Part shown: piece by piece, positions 42,238 to 54,960 of the stretch
Position numbering within the stretch: the stretch's first letter is position 1
How the letters are laid out: every line of letters starts with the position of its first letter
From: Dehalococcoidia bacterium
Lineage (GTDB): Bacteria; Chloroflexota; Dehalococcoidia; DSTF01; JACRBR01
Reading direction: 5' to 3'
DNA length: 64,000 bases
Assembly: GCA_040902535.1 (NCBI GenBank)
Contig: JBBDXD010000009.1
Span: 104,292-168,291, forward strand
Notes under the pieces: generated by a model
What the model was told of the DNA's origin: nothing
The model's input: the letters and a program-made list of their open reading frames with translations, nothing else
The model's database searches: none
Made by a program: the position numbers and the translations under genes

Positions 42238-42310
42238 AGCAAACAACAAACGGCAAACAGTAAAGGATGGCGCCGCAGTCTCGCCTACGGTTTGCTGTTT
42301 GCTGTTTGTT
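42238..42310. repeat. second gene-less inverted heptad element
   Basis: Left units at 42238-42265 include AGCAAAC and AACAAAC; right units at 42290-42310 include GTTTGCT (twice) and GTTTGTT. Three inner pairs match in inverted order (18 of 21 bases) around a 24-base spacer. It lies between the hydrolase remnant and the atpC stop, and could act as a bidirectional terminator-like hairpin. Confidence 0.65.
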
Positions 42311-42326
42311 TTAAGCGCGCAGCGCT

Positions 42327-42755
42327 TCAGCGCCTCTGCTGGCTGGTGCGGCGGCGGCGGGTCTCGGCGATGCGCAGGCGGATGAGCGCGCGCTGCAACG
42401 ACGCCTGTACTGCTGCGAGATCCTCGGTGCTCTCACGGCGTTCGAGCGCCTGGCGGGCACGCTCGCGCGCCTCTTCGGCGCGGGCGACGTCGATCTCCTC
42501 CGCGTGCTCGGCGGCGTCGGCGAGGACGATCACCCTGTCGTTGAGCACTTCAAAGAAGCCGCCGGTGACGGCGAACGGCGTCTCTTCGCCGCCCTTCTTG
42601 AGGATCAATTCGCCCGGCGCGAGCATCGTCATGAACGGGGCGTGTCGCGGCAACACGGCGAGTTGGCCTTCGACGCCGGGAGCGATCACTTCATCGACGC
42701 CCGTCTCTTCGAGCAGCTTCCGTTCGATCGTGACGATCTCGACCGTGAGCGGCAT
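42327..42755 (-). CDS. atpC: ATP synthase epsilon subunit
   Basis: 142 residues. Beta-sandwich N-terminus (PLTVEIVTIERKLLEE, GQLAVLPRHAPFMTML, GGFFEVLNDRVIVLAD) and a helical hairpin C-terminus from about 88, Arg/Glu/Ala-rich. It links the rotor to F1 and can inhibit ATP hydrolysis. ATG at 42755 is just after the atpD stop; a longer frame in the same register overlaps atpD and is spurious. Last gene of the operon. Confidence 0.95.
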   Translation of the reverse strand: MPLTVEIVTIERKLLEETGVDEVIAPGVEGQLAVLPRHAPFMTMLAPGELILKKGGEETPFAVTGGFFEVLNDRVIVLADAAEHAEEIDVARAEEARERARQALERRESTEDLAAVQASLQRALIRLRIAETRRRRTSQQRR

Positions 42756-42759
42756 GTGA

Positions 42760-44175
<1,416 letters not shown>

Positions 44176-45036
44176 CTACTTCATTGCTTCGACACCGCCG
44201 ACGATGTCGAGCAATTCCTTGGTGATTTGTTCCTGGCGCGCCTTGTTGTAGACGAGCGTCAGCGTCTCGATCATCTCGTCCGCCGCTTCGGTGGCGTTGC
44301 GCATCGCCACCATGCGCGCCGAGAGTTCGCTCGCTTCTGACTCGAGGATCGCCTCGTAGATCGTCATCTCGATGTAGCGCGGCAGCAGTTCGCCGAAGAC
44401 TTCCTGCGGACCGGGCTCGTAGATGTAATCGACGTCCTCCACTGTACGATCCGCAATGTCCTGCGGCTCGATCGGCAGGATCTGCTTCACCGTCGGGATC
44501 TGCACGGCGGTGTTTACGAAGCGCGGGTAGAGCAGGAAGACGCGGTCGACCTTCTCGGACTCATATTCTTCCAGCACGACGCGCGTCACGGGCAGCGTAT
44601 CGATGAGGTTCGGGTATTCGGGCATGCTGAAGTCCGCGACGAGCGGCTGGCGCGCGCGGACGATGAAGTCGCGGCCCTTGGCGCCGACGGCGACGAACTC
44701 GACCGGCGCCTCCTGCTCGAGCCCGAACGATGCGGCGCGGCGGTTCATGTTCGAAGGCAGGCCGCCGGCGAGGCCGCGGTTCGTGTTCAGGAAGAGCACG
44801 AGCACGTTGCGCGCGGGCCGCACCGTCAGGAACGGGTGGCGCGTCTCGTCGTCGCCCTGCTGCTTTGCCAGGTCGCCCAGGATCTCGAGCATCTTGTCGG
44901 CGTAGGGACGTGCCTGCAGGGCGCGAGTCTGCGACCGGCGCATCTTGGAGCCGGCGACGAGTTCCATGGCCTTCGTCACCTTCGCGATGGAGGTAACGGA
45001 GCGGACGCGCCTGCGGATCTGCCTGACGGATGCCAT
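44176..45036 (-). CDS. atpG: ATP synthase gamma subunit
   Basis: 286 residues. Central-stalk coiled coil: RQIRRRVRSVTSIAKVTKAM at the N-terminus and MRNATEAADEMIETLTLVYN-type helix at the C-terminus (about 245-270). The stretch between atpA and this gene holds a heptad array and two hairpins rather than the usual few bases. Confidence 0.96.
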   Translation of the reverse strand: MASVRQIRRRVRSVTSIAKVTKAMELVAGSKMRRSQTRALQARPYADKMLEILGDLAKQQGDDETRHPFLTVRPARNVLVLFLNTNRGLAGGLPSNMNRRAASFGLEQEAPVEFVAVGAKGRDFIVRARQPLVADFSMPEYPNLIDTLPVTRVVLEEYESEKVDRVFLLYPRFVNTAVQIPTVKQILPIEPQDIADRTVEDVDYIYEPGPQEVFGELLPRYIEMTIYEAILESEASELSARMVAMRNATEAADEMIETLTLVYNKARQEQITKELLDIVGGVEAMK

Positions 45037-45078
45037 ACGTTCTCTCGTTCGCGGTTACACCCGCGTTCATCCTCGTGG

Positions 45079-45123
45079 CGCGGGCTTTCGCCCGCGACTT
45101 CGGACGCAGCTAAAGCTACGTCC
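45079..45123. repeat. tandem hairpins in the atpA-atpG gap (REP-like)
   Basis: Two stem-loops side by side: CGCGGGC/GCCCGCG with loop TTTC (45079-45096), and GGACG..AGCT paired with AGCT..CGTCC (45102-45123). Adjacent GC-rich hairpins of this kind resemble dispersed REP-type sequences. They lie inside the atp transcript and could act in mRNA stability or local attenuation. Confidence 0.55.
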
Positions 45124-45152
45124 CTACGATCCGGTCTCGGCGGCCCGGCTTC

Positions 45153-45194
45153 CGACCTCCGACCTCCGACCTCCTACCCCGATCTCCCACCTCC
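45153..45194. repeat. heptad array after atpA
   Basis: Six seven-base units; on the plus strand CGACCTC three times, then variants such as CACCTCC. In the atpA sense this reads GGAGGTN-type heptads that start one or two bases after the TAG stop of atpA. Confidence 0.65.
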
Positions 45195-45195
45195 C

Positions 45196-47144
<1,949 letters not shown>

Positions 47145-47150
47145 CCCGCG

Positions 47151-47215
47151 CCTACTTACAACTTACTACTTACTACTTACAACTTCTCACTACTTACAAC
47201 TTACGACTTAACACT
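47151..47215. repeat. heptad array, atpH-proximal end of the element
   Basis: About eight seven-base units on the plus strand ending ACT, such as TACAACT (three times) and TACTACT (twice), with one three-base slip at 47192-47194. The array covers the atpH stop codon and its last four codons (Ser-Val-Lys-Ser). Confidence 0.75.
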
Positions 47216-47749
47216 CGCGCCAAGCTGGCGCTTAAGCGCCAACAGCTTCGTCCGCGTGCTGCCATCGATGAGCTGATCGCCGATGCGGGCGATCAGGCCG
47301 CCGATGATCCGTTCGTCCACGACCGGCGTGACGTTGACCTGCTTGCCGGTGACGGACGACAGGCGCGCGGCAATGGCATTCCGCTCGTCATCGCTGAGCG
47401 GCACCGCGGTCGTGACGACGGCGTGCGCGATGCCGCGCGCATCATCGACCTTCTCCTGGAAGACGATTTGGATGTCGCGCGCAATGTGCAGCTTGCCTTT
47501 GTCCTCCAGGATCCGCACGAGGTTCATCGCCAGCGGGCTGATCTCCCGTTCGAGGCCGGCGCTCAGCAGGCGCATCTTGTCCCCGCGCGGGACGCGATTG
47601 CTGGCGAGCAGCCCGCCGACGTCCGCCTCGCCGACGAAGTCCGCGATCGTCTGGAGGTCGCCGCTCCACTGGACCCACGATTCGTTCTCCGTTGCGATCT
47701 CGAAGATCGCATCCGCGTACCTGCGCGAGGAGGGGCTGCGAGCTGGCAC
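47201..47749 (-). CDS. atpH: ATP synthase delta subunit
   Basis: 182 residues. Peripheral-stalk subunit: SSRRYADAIFEIATENESW at the N-terminus and the C-terminal motif VDERIIGGLIARIGDQLIDG. The family normally ends soon after this; here the last four residues and the stop are encoded by a heptad-repeat array, so the 3' end was probably rewritten by an insertion. Starts one base after the atpF stop. Confidence 0.93.
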   Translation of the reverse strand: MPARSPSSRRYADAIFEIATENESWVQWSGDLQTIADFVGEADVGGLLASNRVPRGDKMRLLSAGLEREISPLAMNLVRILEDKGKLHIARDIQIVFQEKVDDARGIAHAVVTTAVPLSDDERNAIAARLSSVTGKQVNVTPVVDERIIGGLIARIGDQLIDGSTRTKLLALKRQLGASVKS

Positions 47750-48265
47750 CTAGTTCTTCTCCCGGAAGCTGGACTGCGCGAGTGTCTCGTCGATCAGGCG
47801 GCGGTGCTGGTTGCGGTCGAGCGACTCGTTGATCACTTTCTCGGCGGCGGCGATCGTAAGGTCGGCGAACTCCTTGCGCAGCTCGGCGATGGCCTGATCG
47901 CGCTCGAGCTGGATCTCGTTACGGGCGCGGCCGAGCATGGCGTCGGCATCGGTCTGGGCGATCGTGCGTGCCTCCGCCTGTATGCGCGCGGCGATCTCCT
48001 GAGCCTGCGCGACGAGCGCCTGTCCTTCGCGGCGCGACGCGTCGAGCTGGTCCTGGATCTGACGGCCCGACTCGGCGGCCTGCGCTTTCGCCTGGTCGGC
48101 GGCCGAAAGACTTTCGGCGATGCGCGCGCGGCGGTCGTCGAGCATCTTCGTCACGGGTCCCCACGCGACGAGGCGCAGAATGACGAGCAGGATCGTGAAG
48201 TTCACGAGCTGCGCGATCAGGACCGGTAAGTTGATGCCGAGATCGGCGATTCCAAGGATGATCAT
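47750..48265 (-). CDS. atpF: ATP synthase b subunit
   Basis: 171 residues. One N-terminal membrane helix (about 12-32, LIAQLVNFTILLVILRLVAW) and a long Ala/Glu/Arg/Gln-rich helix that dimerises into the peripheral stalk. Two close in-sense Met/Ile starts give the expected N-terminus; RBS is modest. Confidence 0.94.
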   Translation of the reverse strand: MIILGIADLGINLPVLIAQLVNFTILLVILRLVAWGPVTKMLDDRRARIAESLSAADQAKAQAAESGRQIQDQLDASRREGQALVAQAQEIAARIQAEARTIAQTDADAMLGRARNEIQLERDQAIAELRKEFADLTIAAAEKVINESLDRNQHRRLIDETLAQSSFREKN

Positions 48266-48322
48266 GATGACACTCCAGACGGAGTGGTGATCCGCGTTGG
48301 GCGGACCGCCTGTGAACCGTCC

Positions 48323-49877
<1,555 letters not shown>

Positions 49878-49884
49878 AAGCCCG

Positions 49885-50133
49885 CTACTTCTTCTTCGGC
49901 AGCTTCTGCTGCTGCCGCTGCCACCGCTCGACATCGGCGATGGTGTCCATCAGCATGCGATAGCCGCCATAGAAGGCGGCCACCAGTCCGAGCGCTAAGC
50001 CGCTCAGCGTGAAGATTCTGCCCGTGTCCAGGGCCTGATCCAAAAAGTGTCCGCCCACGGTGCCCCCGGCGATGCAGGTCGCCAGGTACGAGCCGAGGCC
50101 GAGAAGCTGAATCGCCGGGGTCAGGCGCTGCAC
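49885..50133 (-). CDS. atpZ: AtpZ/AtpI-type ATP synthase accessory protein
   Basis: 82 residues with two membrane helices (LGLGSYLATCIAGGTVGGHF and FTLSGLALGLVAAFYGGYRM) and a basic Gln/Lys tail. First gene of the atp operon, as usual for AtpZ/AtpI, which assists c-ring assembly or Mg2+ supply. GTG start lies seven bases after GGAGGAGG. Confidence 0.88.
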   Translation of the reverse strand: MQRLTPAIQLLGLGSYLATCIAGGTVGGHFLDQALDTGRIFTLSGLALGLVAAFYGGYRMLMDTIADVERWQRQQQKLPKKK

Positions 50134-50169
50134 GCTACGCCTCCTCCGGAACCTGTCTGGACTTTGAGA

Positions 50170-50199
50170 ATCTTATCACGAGCGCCGTGGCGCGATCAA
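50170..50199 (-). promoter_or_regulatory. promoter of the ATP synthase operon
   Basis: Minus-strand TTGATC (50199-50194) and TAAGAT (50175-50170), spacer 18, about 37 bases before the atpZ GTG. Confidence 0.6.
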
Positions 50200-50298
50200 C
50201 GTGAAATTTCGCACGAACGGTGAGAAGCTCTTCCCCTTGGCCGCCAAAGTATCCTCGCTGCGCCGGTGGGGGACAAGGGGTCTGGTACGGCGGATGGG

Positions 50299-50517
50299 TC
50301 AGGCCAGGCGGCGCCTGTTCCAGCGCGTGAGCGCCACGCCAGCCCAGATGACTTCGACCACGCCGAAGGGCCACGCGCCCGCCAGGAAGCCGTACGCGGC
50401 GGCGAGCAGGCACGCGAAGGCGAACGCGAGCACAAACGCCGGCGCCCGCTCTTCGAGGGCGTAGAAGGCCAACATGGCGCCGACGGCGAGGACGCCGAAG
50501 AGCGTGAGCAGGCTCAT
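50299..50517 (-). CDS. small membrane protein in the MerR operon
   Basis: 72 residues with two to three hydrophobic helices, starting MSLLTLFGVLAVGAMLAFYA and containing AYGFLAGAWPFGVVE. Similar small proteins are common conserved unknowns. Its ATG overlaps the stop of the preceding gene (ATGA). Third gene after merR. Confidence 0.7.
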   Translation of the reverse strand: MSLLTLFGVLAVGAMLAFYALEERAPAFVLAFAFACLLAAAYGFLAGAWPFGVVEVIWAGVALTRWNRRRLA

Positions 50518-50822
50518 GCGCGCGCGGTGAGCATGTCGTACAGCACATCGAGCTGGCGCGGGGCGGCGATGATGCGCAACTCGACCTGCGGTCCGGGCGG
50601 CAACTCCCAGCGGATGTCCGGGCAGCACAGACGCTCGGCCGCAACGAGGCCTTCCGCCAATGTGAACGCATCATCGTCGAATGCAACGACGATCGCGCTC
50701 GTCGTACGACGCACGCCGCGGACATGCGGCGCCAGGTCCTCGAAGGTCGGCGCGCCTCGCGGGCGGACGCCGATCTCACACGCCAGCACGTCGATCAGGT
50801 CGCGTTCGTCTGGTTGTTTCAT
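50514..50822 (-). CDS. small cysteine-pair protein in the MerR operon
   Basis: 102 residues. AAERLCCPDIRWEL contains an adjacent Cys pair with aromatic neighbours, a pattern seen in small proteins encoded next to metal or mercury regulators. The rest is alpha/beta without known motif. Lies 4 bases after merR and overlaps the small membrane gene. Metal or thiol chemistry is suggested only by the Cys pair and context. Confidence 0.7.
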   Translation of the reverse strand: MKQPDERDLIDVLACEIGVRPRGAPTFEDLAPHVRGVRRTTSAIVVAFDDDAFTLAEGLVAAERLCCPDIRWELPPGPQVELRIIAAPRQLDVLYDMLTARA

Positions 50823-50826
50823 CGCG

Positions 50827-51261
50827 TCACGCTCCTTCGCCGTCGGGACTGATGCAGAATGTACACTCCGAGACCCGGCCGGGTCGCGCGGTGCAGGGCG
50901 CGTTGCGCACATGACGCTCCAACTCCGACAGCTCGCGTCGCAGCGCCTGCAGATCCTCGATCCGCCGCAGCACTTCCTGGTTCTTGCCGGCGATCAGGTC
51001 AGCAAGTTCAGGCACGAATGACTCACACGTCGACGAGAACGCCTGCTCGATGAGCGTGCGCACGTCCGGCAGCGAGAGTCCGAGCAGGCGTGCATGACGC
51101 ACGAGCCGCAAGCGTCGTACGTCCGACGCGGCGTAGAGCCGGTATCCGGAAGCGGAACGGCGCGCCGCGGGCACGACGCCCTGCGACTCGTAGAAGCGAA
51201 TCGTGCGGACGGAGACGCCGCTTTCGCGCGCGAGGGCGCCGATCGTCAGGTGTGACGCCAT
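50827..51261 (-). CDS. MerR-family metal-responsive regulator
   Basis: 144 residues. Winged helix TIGALARESGVSVRTIRFYE, then a coiled-coil dimer helix. Cys near residue 78 (STCESF) and the C-terminal CTARPGRVSECTFC pattern suggest metal binding of the MerR/ZntR type. The start ATG at 51261 lies six bases after the -10, so the mRNA is probably leaderless; an upstream in-frame ATG at 51267 abuts that hexamer. The promoter has the 19-base spacer typical of MerR targets. Confidence 0.88.
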   Translation of the reverse strand: MASHLTIGALARESGVSVRTIRFYESQGVVPAARRSASGYRLYAASDVRRLRLVRHARLLGLSLPDVRTLIEQAFSSTCESFVPELADLIAGKNQEVLRRIEDLQALRRELSELERHVRNAPCTARPGRVSECTFCISPDGEGA

Positions 51262-51267
51262 ACGCAC

Positions 51268-51298
51268 AGCGTAAACCCTCCAGTAAGTAGAAGGTCAA
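51268..51298 (-). promoter_or_regulatory. MerR-type promoter with 19-base spacer and dyad
   Basis: Minus-strand TTGACC (51298-51293) and TACGCT (51273-51268), spacer 19. ACCTTC and GAGGGT form an inverted repeat within the spacer. This overlong spacer plus dyad is the hallmark of promoters activated by MerR proteins through DNA twisting. Confidence 0.75.
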
Positions 51299-51389
51299 GC
51301 GCCGAGGCAAAAGATCCGGCTATTACTACTCGGCGCGAAGAGCGGCGAGCGGCGGCGCTTCAGTACGCCGAGTGGGCGCGCCGGATGGC

Positions 51390-51920
51390 TTAGCTCTTGC
51401 GCTTGTCGAAGTCGTCGAGGTCGAGGCTCTCGATGAACTCCTTGAAGGCGGACATCTTTTCGAGCTCTTCGGGGTCGATCCTGACCGCGCCCTCCGGGCG
51501 TTCGATCGTCTCGCCGTCCTTGTCGATGAGCACGCCGGCGCGTTCGAGGACGGTCTCCTCGGCGAAGATCGGCACTTTGGCGCGGACGGCGAGCGCGATG
51601 GCATCGCTGGGGCGTGAGTCGATCTCCATCGTGCCCCCGTTCACATCCAGGACGATGCGGGCATAGAAGGTGTCGTTGGCGAGGTCGTTGACGAGGATGT
51701 GGTTGACCTGGGCGCCGAGCGTATCGATGACGCTGCGCAGCAGGTCGTGCGTGAGCGGCCGCGCGACGGCGACCTCCTGCAACTGCACGGCGATGGCGTC
51801 GGCCTCGGCCGGGCCGATCCAGATGCAGAGATACCGGTCGGAGGCCTTTTCCCGGAGAATCACTACCCGCTGGTAGTTCATCAGGCTGACCCTGATGCTC
51901 TCAATCGTCATCTCAATCAA
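51390..51920 (-). CDS. bifunctional nuclease (BFN/DUF151) domain protein
   Basis: 176 residues. SIRVSLMNYQRVVILREK at the start and YLCIWIGPAEADAIAVQLQ are BFN-domain landmarks; RPSDAIALAVRAKVPIF is the most conserved block. Members cleave RNA and DNA in vitro. TTG at 51920, eight bases after GGAGG, gives MIEMTIES; an ATG nine bases later also fits. The C-terminal acidic helix resembles a UvrB/UvrC-like tail. Confidence 0.85.
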   Translation of the reverse strand: MIEMTIESIRVSLMNYQRVVILREKASDRYLCIWIGPAEADAIAVQLQEVAVARPLTHDLLRSVIDTLGAQVNHILVNDLANDTFYARIVLDVNGGTMEIDSRPSDAIALAVRAKVPIFAEETVLERAGVLIDKDGETIERPEGAVRIDPEELEKMSAFKEFIESLDLDDFDKRKS

Positions 51921-52001
51921 ACGCACCGACCTCCGCATCCAACCGATTCAGTCTAGACACGGCCTTCTTCAGGTGTCAACGAATCTGAAATCGCAGGCTC
52001 G

Positions 52002-53390
52002 TCACAGAACGGCCCCTTCCGTAGCGCCGGGAGGTGGCGGTCTCGTACCGACCGACCACTTTGCCTCCAGGTAGATACTGATCCCGGCGATCGTCGCCAT
52101 CGCGAAGGCAATCGCGAAGAGCACCGGACTTACACCGAAAATATCGGCCACAGAGCCCGCAAGAATTAGCGGCAGAATGCCCACCGCGTTCGCCAGCACC
52201 ACCTGCGCGGCGAAGACGCGGCCGCGCATGTCGGCGGGCGCGCGTTCGTGCAGGACCGTCTGGGCGGGGGCGTTGACCAGTGCGTAGGTGAATCCGAGCG
52301 GCCCCGCGAAGGCCATCGTCAGCAGGACGAGGATCGAAAGCCCGCCAGCGCGCTGGTCATCGGAGAACGGGTCGACGTGCTCCGTGCGCTCGAGCAGGTT
52401 CGCGATCGGCTCGACGAAGCCCAGCGCGATGGTGCACAGCGTCAGACCGCAGAGCCCGGCGATCACCGTGCGGTTCTTGCCGAGTCGCGCGACGATCAGC
52501 GGCAGCGCGCGCAGGCCGACGATTGCGCCGATGCCGACCGGCGCGAAGATCGTCACCGCCTTGTCCGGCGCCACCTGCAGCACCGCCTGCATGTAGCGCG
52601 GCACGAGCACGGCGAACAGCAGGACGAGCGAACTGCCCGTCGCGTAGTGAATGAGCGCGAGCCCGGAGACGGGGTCGCGCCAGAGCGTCCGCAGCGTCTG
52701 CGCGTAATCGCCGGCGGCCTCGCGGAGTTCACGGAACGTCGGCCACTGGCGATCGTGCGACCCGTCGTCGCTCTGGATGGGCGGCATGAGACGCGCGCAC
52801 AGCACCGACACCGCGAACATCACTGTCGCGACGCTGAACACGACGACCGGGCCGTTCTCTCCGAACGCGGGCAGCAGGATCGGCGCCAGGAAGATCATGC
52901 CGGCAAGCTGGGAGCCGGTGACGGCCATGCTGAACATGCTGTTTGCCGCGATCAGTTGATCGCGCGACACGACGGAGGGCACGGTGACGGCGTCCGTAGT
53001 GCCGAAGAGCTGGCTCGCCGTCGCGAAGAAGATGCTGATGACGATCAGCAGCCCCACGTGCTCGCGCGCGAGCAAGAAGCAGATCGCCAGCAGCGCGCGC
53101 GCAAGGTTCGTATAGATGAGCAGCAAGCGCTTGCTCCACATATCGACCAGCACGCCGGAGAACACGCCGAAGACGACCGACGGAATGACAAATGACAGCA
53201 CCAGGATCGACGTAAACGTCGACCCTTCTGTGAGGTCGGTGACGAGCACGAGCAGCGTGAACAGGATCGCGTTCTGGGCGGACTGCGAAATCAGTTGGGC
53301 GAGCCAGAGCAGCAGAAAGCTGCGGTTGGTCAGGACGGGCCGGGGTTTCGCAGGACGCGGTTGGCGCAGGGTCCGCGTTCCGTTGCGCAT
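52002..53390 (-). CDS. MFS transporter (MFS_3 type), second of a tandem pair
   Basis: 462 residues, about twelve hydrophobic helices. FLLLWLAQLISQSAQNAILF begins helix 1 and QLIAANSMFSMAVTGSQLAG is the mid-domain signature shared with its neighbour. Its ATG directly follows the stop of the other MFS gene, and the two are paralogues. Substrate unknown; possible drug or metabolite efflux, perhaps as a heterodimer. Confidence 0.85.
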   Translation of the reverse strand: MRNGTRTLRQPRPAKPRPVLTNRSFLLLWLAQLISQSAQNAILFTLLVLVTDLTEGSTFTSILVLSFVIPSVVFGVFSGVLVDMWSKRLLLIYTNLARALLAICFLLAREHVGLLIVISIFFATASQLFGTTDAVTVPSVVSRDQLIAANSMFSMAVTGSQLAGMIFLAPILLPAFGENGPVVVFSVATVMFAVSVLCARLMPPIQSDDGSHDRQWPTFRELREAAGDYAQTLRTLWRDPVSGLALIHYATGSSLVLLFAVLVPRYMQAVLQVAPDKAVTIFAPVGIGAIVGLRALPLIVARLGKNRTVIAGLCGLTLCTIALGFVEPIANLLERTEHVDPFSDDQRAGGLSILVLLTMAFAGPLGFTYALVNAPAQTVLHERAPADMRGRVFAAQVVLANAVGILPLILAGSVADIFGVSPVLFAIAFAMATIAGISIYLEAKWSVGTRPPPPGATEGAVL

Positions 53391-54719
53391 CTAGTACGCC
53401 GTCCTTGCCGGCATCGCCAGGTTTCGCGCGGCGTAGAACACGGCGAGCGCGGCGCACATCAGCCCGACGAAGAAGAACACCGGCGTGACGCCGATCGCGT
53501 CGGCCATGAGGCCCGTGAGCAGGATCGGCGGGATCGACGCGAGATTCGTCAGCACCGTCTGCGCCGCAAACACGCGTCCCTGCATCTCGCGCGGTATGCG
53601 TTCGTTGACGATCGTCCTCCCCACCACGTTCACGAAGGTGAATGCGAACGCCAGCCCGGCGGCGAGCACCCCGGTGATGATAATACGCGCCGTGCCCTCG
53701 CCGAACGGCCCCGGGTCGAATGCGCCGAGCAGATTCCAGCTTTCCAGCGTCGCGCCCATCGGCCGGATGAACGCGAGAAGCATCACGCCGAGCACGAGCG
53801 CGGCGAAGGAGCCGCCGACGCTGTACCACGGCGATACGCGCCCGGAGACGCGCGCCACGAACCGCAGCGCCAACCAGATCCCGACCGCGGCCGGCGTCAC
53901 GACGAAGATCGCGTTCTCCGTGTTGACGCCGAGCACTTCGGACGCGTAGCGCGGTAACAGCGTCACGACGACCAGGCCCGTCGTGTTGGCGAGCACCACG
54001 AGCACGACGCTGATGTATGACATCGCGTCCATCGTCAGGTAGTGCCACGCTTCCGCGAAGCGCTCGCGCGTGTCCTCCCAGGTGACGGCGACGCGGCTGA
54101 TCGGGCCGCCGAGGCCATCGATGATAAGGAAGTTGAACGCCGCGGCGCCGAACATCGCGGCGCAGACGATGGCAAGAGCCTCCGGCCCGACGGTCTTGAG
54201 GAAGACGATCGGCAGGATCATCAGGCCGGCGATCTGCGAGATCAGCGAACCCAGGTTGTTCAGCGAATTCGCCGACGTGAACTCCTCGGAATCGACGACG
54301 GCGGGCAACGCTGCCGCCTCGGCGGGGCTGCTGAACTGCGAAGCCACGGCGAACGCCACGGCGACGACGTAGATCATCACCACGCTATCCGTCGAGAGCG
54401 CGAGCAGGACGCACAGCGCGGCACGCACTGCGCTCATGCCGGCGAGCATCAGCCCCTTCGGTACGCGGTCGACGAGTACGCCGGAGATCGTGCCGAGAAG
54501 CGCACTCGGCGCGATGTACGCCACGACGAAGAGGCTGCTCGCGAAGTTCCGGCCAGTGGCCTCGACAACCATGATGAGCATGGTGTAGACGACGGCGTTG
54601 ACGGGGGTGTGCGAGAGCAAGCGCGACAGCCACAGCTTGCGAAAGGCGTCGTTCTCGAACAGCGTCCGTTCGCCGACGAGTGCGGACAGGCGCAGCATGG
54701 CCGTCCGCGTGTCGGCCAT
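53391..54719 (-). CDS. MFS transporter (MFS_3 type), first of a tandem pair
   Basis: 442 residues, about twelve membrane helices. AFRKLWLSRLLSHTPVNAVV starts helix 1; EFTSANSLNNLGSLISQIAG matches the paralogue's motif. The ATG at 54719 overlaps the DUF951 stop. A longer frame to 55040 is Arg/Ala-rich and overlaps other genes, so it is rejected. In the murI-pyrF-DUF951-MFS-MFS operon. Confidence 0.85.
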   Translation of the reverse strand: MADTRTAMLRLSALVGERTLFENDAFRKLWLSRLLSHTPVNAVVYTMLIMVVEATGRNFASSLFVVAYIAPSALLGTISGVLVDRVPKGLMLAGMSAVRAALCVLLALSTDSVVMIYVVAVAFAVASQFSSPAEAAALPAVVDSEEFTSANSLNNLGSLISQIAGLMILPIVFLKTVGPEALAIVCAAMFGAAAFNFLIIDGLGGPISRVAVTWEDTRERFAEAWHYLTMDAMSYISVVLVVLANTTGLVVVTLLPRYASEVLGVNTENAIFVVTPAAVGIWLALRFVARVSGRVSPWYSVGGSFAALVLGVMLLAFIRPMGATLESWNLLGAFDPGPFGEGTARIIITGVLAAGLAFAFTFVNVVGRTIVNERIPREMQGRVFAAQTVLTNLASIPPILLTGLMADAIGVTPVFFFVGLMCAALAVFYAARNLAMPARTAY

Positions 54720-54958
54720 CAGTCCCGCTCCAGCGCGATGCGGACCTGTTCGGGGTCGGGCTCGGGGCCTCGCGACACGAACGTCTTGAGGCGCTTCTCG
54801 AGGGTGCGGCGGTCGAGCAGCACGCGGTGACCGCAGGTACGGCACTTGAGGCCGATGTCGGCGCCGAGTCGCACGATGTCCCACTCGTAGCCGCCGCACG
54901 GGTGCGGCTTTCGCAAGCGGACGACGTCCTCCATCCGGAAGTCGACGATCTCGGCCAC
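54719..54958 (-). CDS. DUF951 zinc-ribbon-like small protein
   Basis: 79 residues. [20 protein letters not shown] and [20 protein letters not shown] give Cys/His metal-type ligands in the DUF951 pattern. GTG start at 54958 follows the pyrF stop by two bases; the stop overlaps the MFS ATG. The family is a conserved unknown of Gram-positive-type genomes and Chloroflexota, presumably nucleic-acid or ribosome associated. Confidence 0.82.
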   Translation of the reverse strand: MAEIVDFRMEDVVRLRKPHPCGGYEWDIVRLGADIGLKCRTCGHRVLLDRRTLEKRLKTFVSRGPEPDPEQVRIALERD

Positions 54959-54960
54959 GG

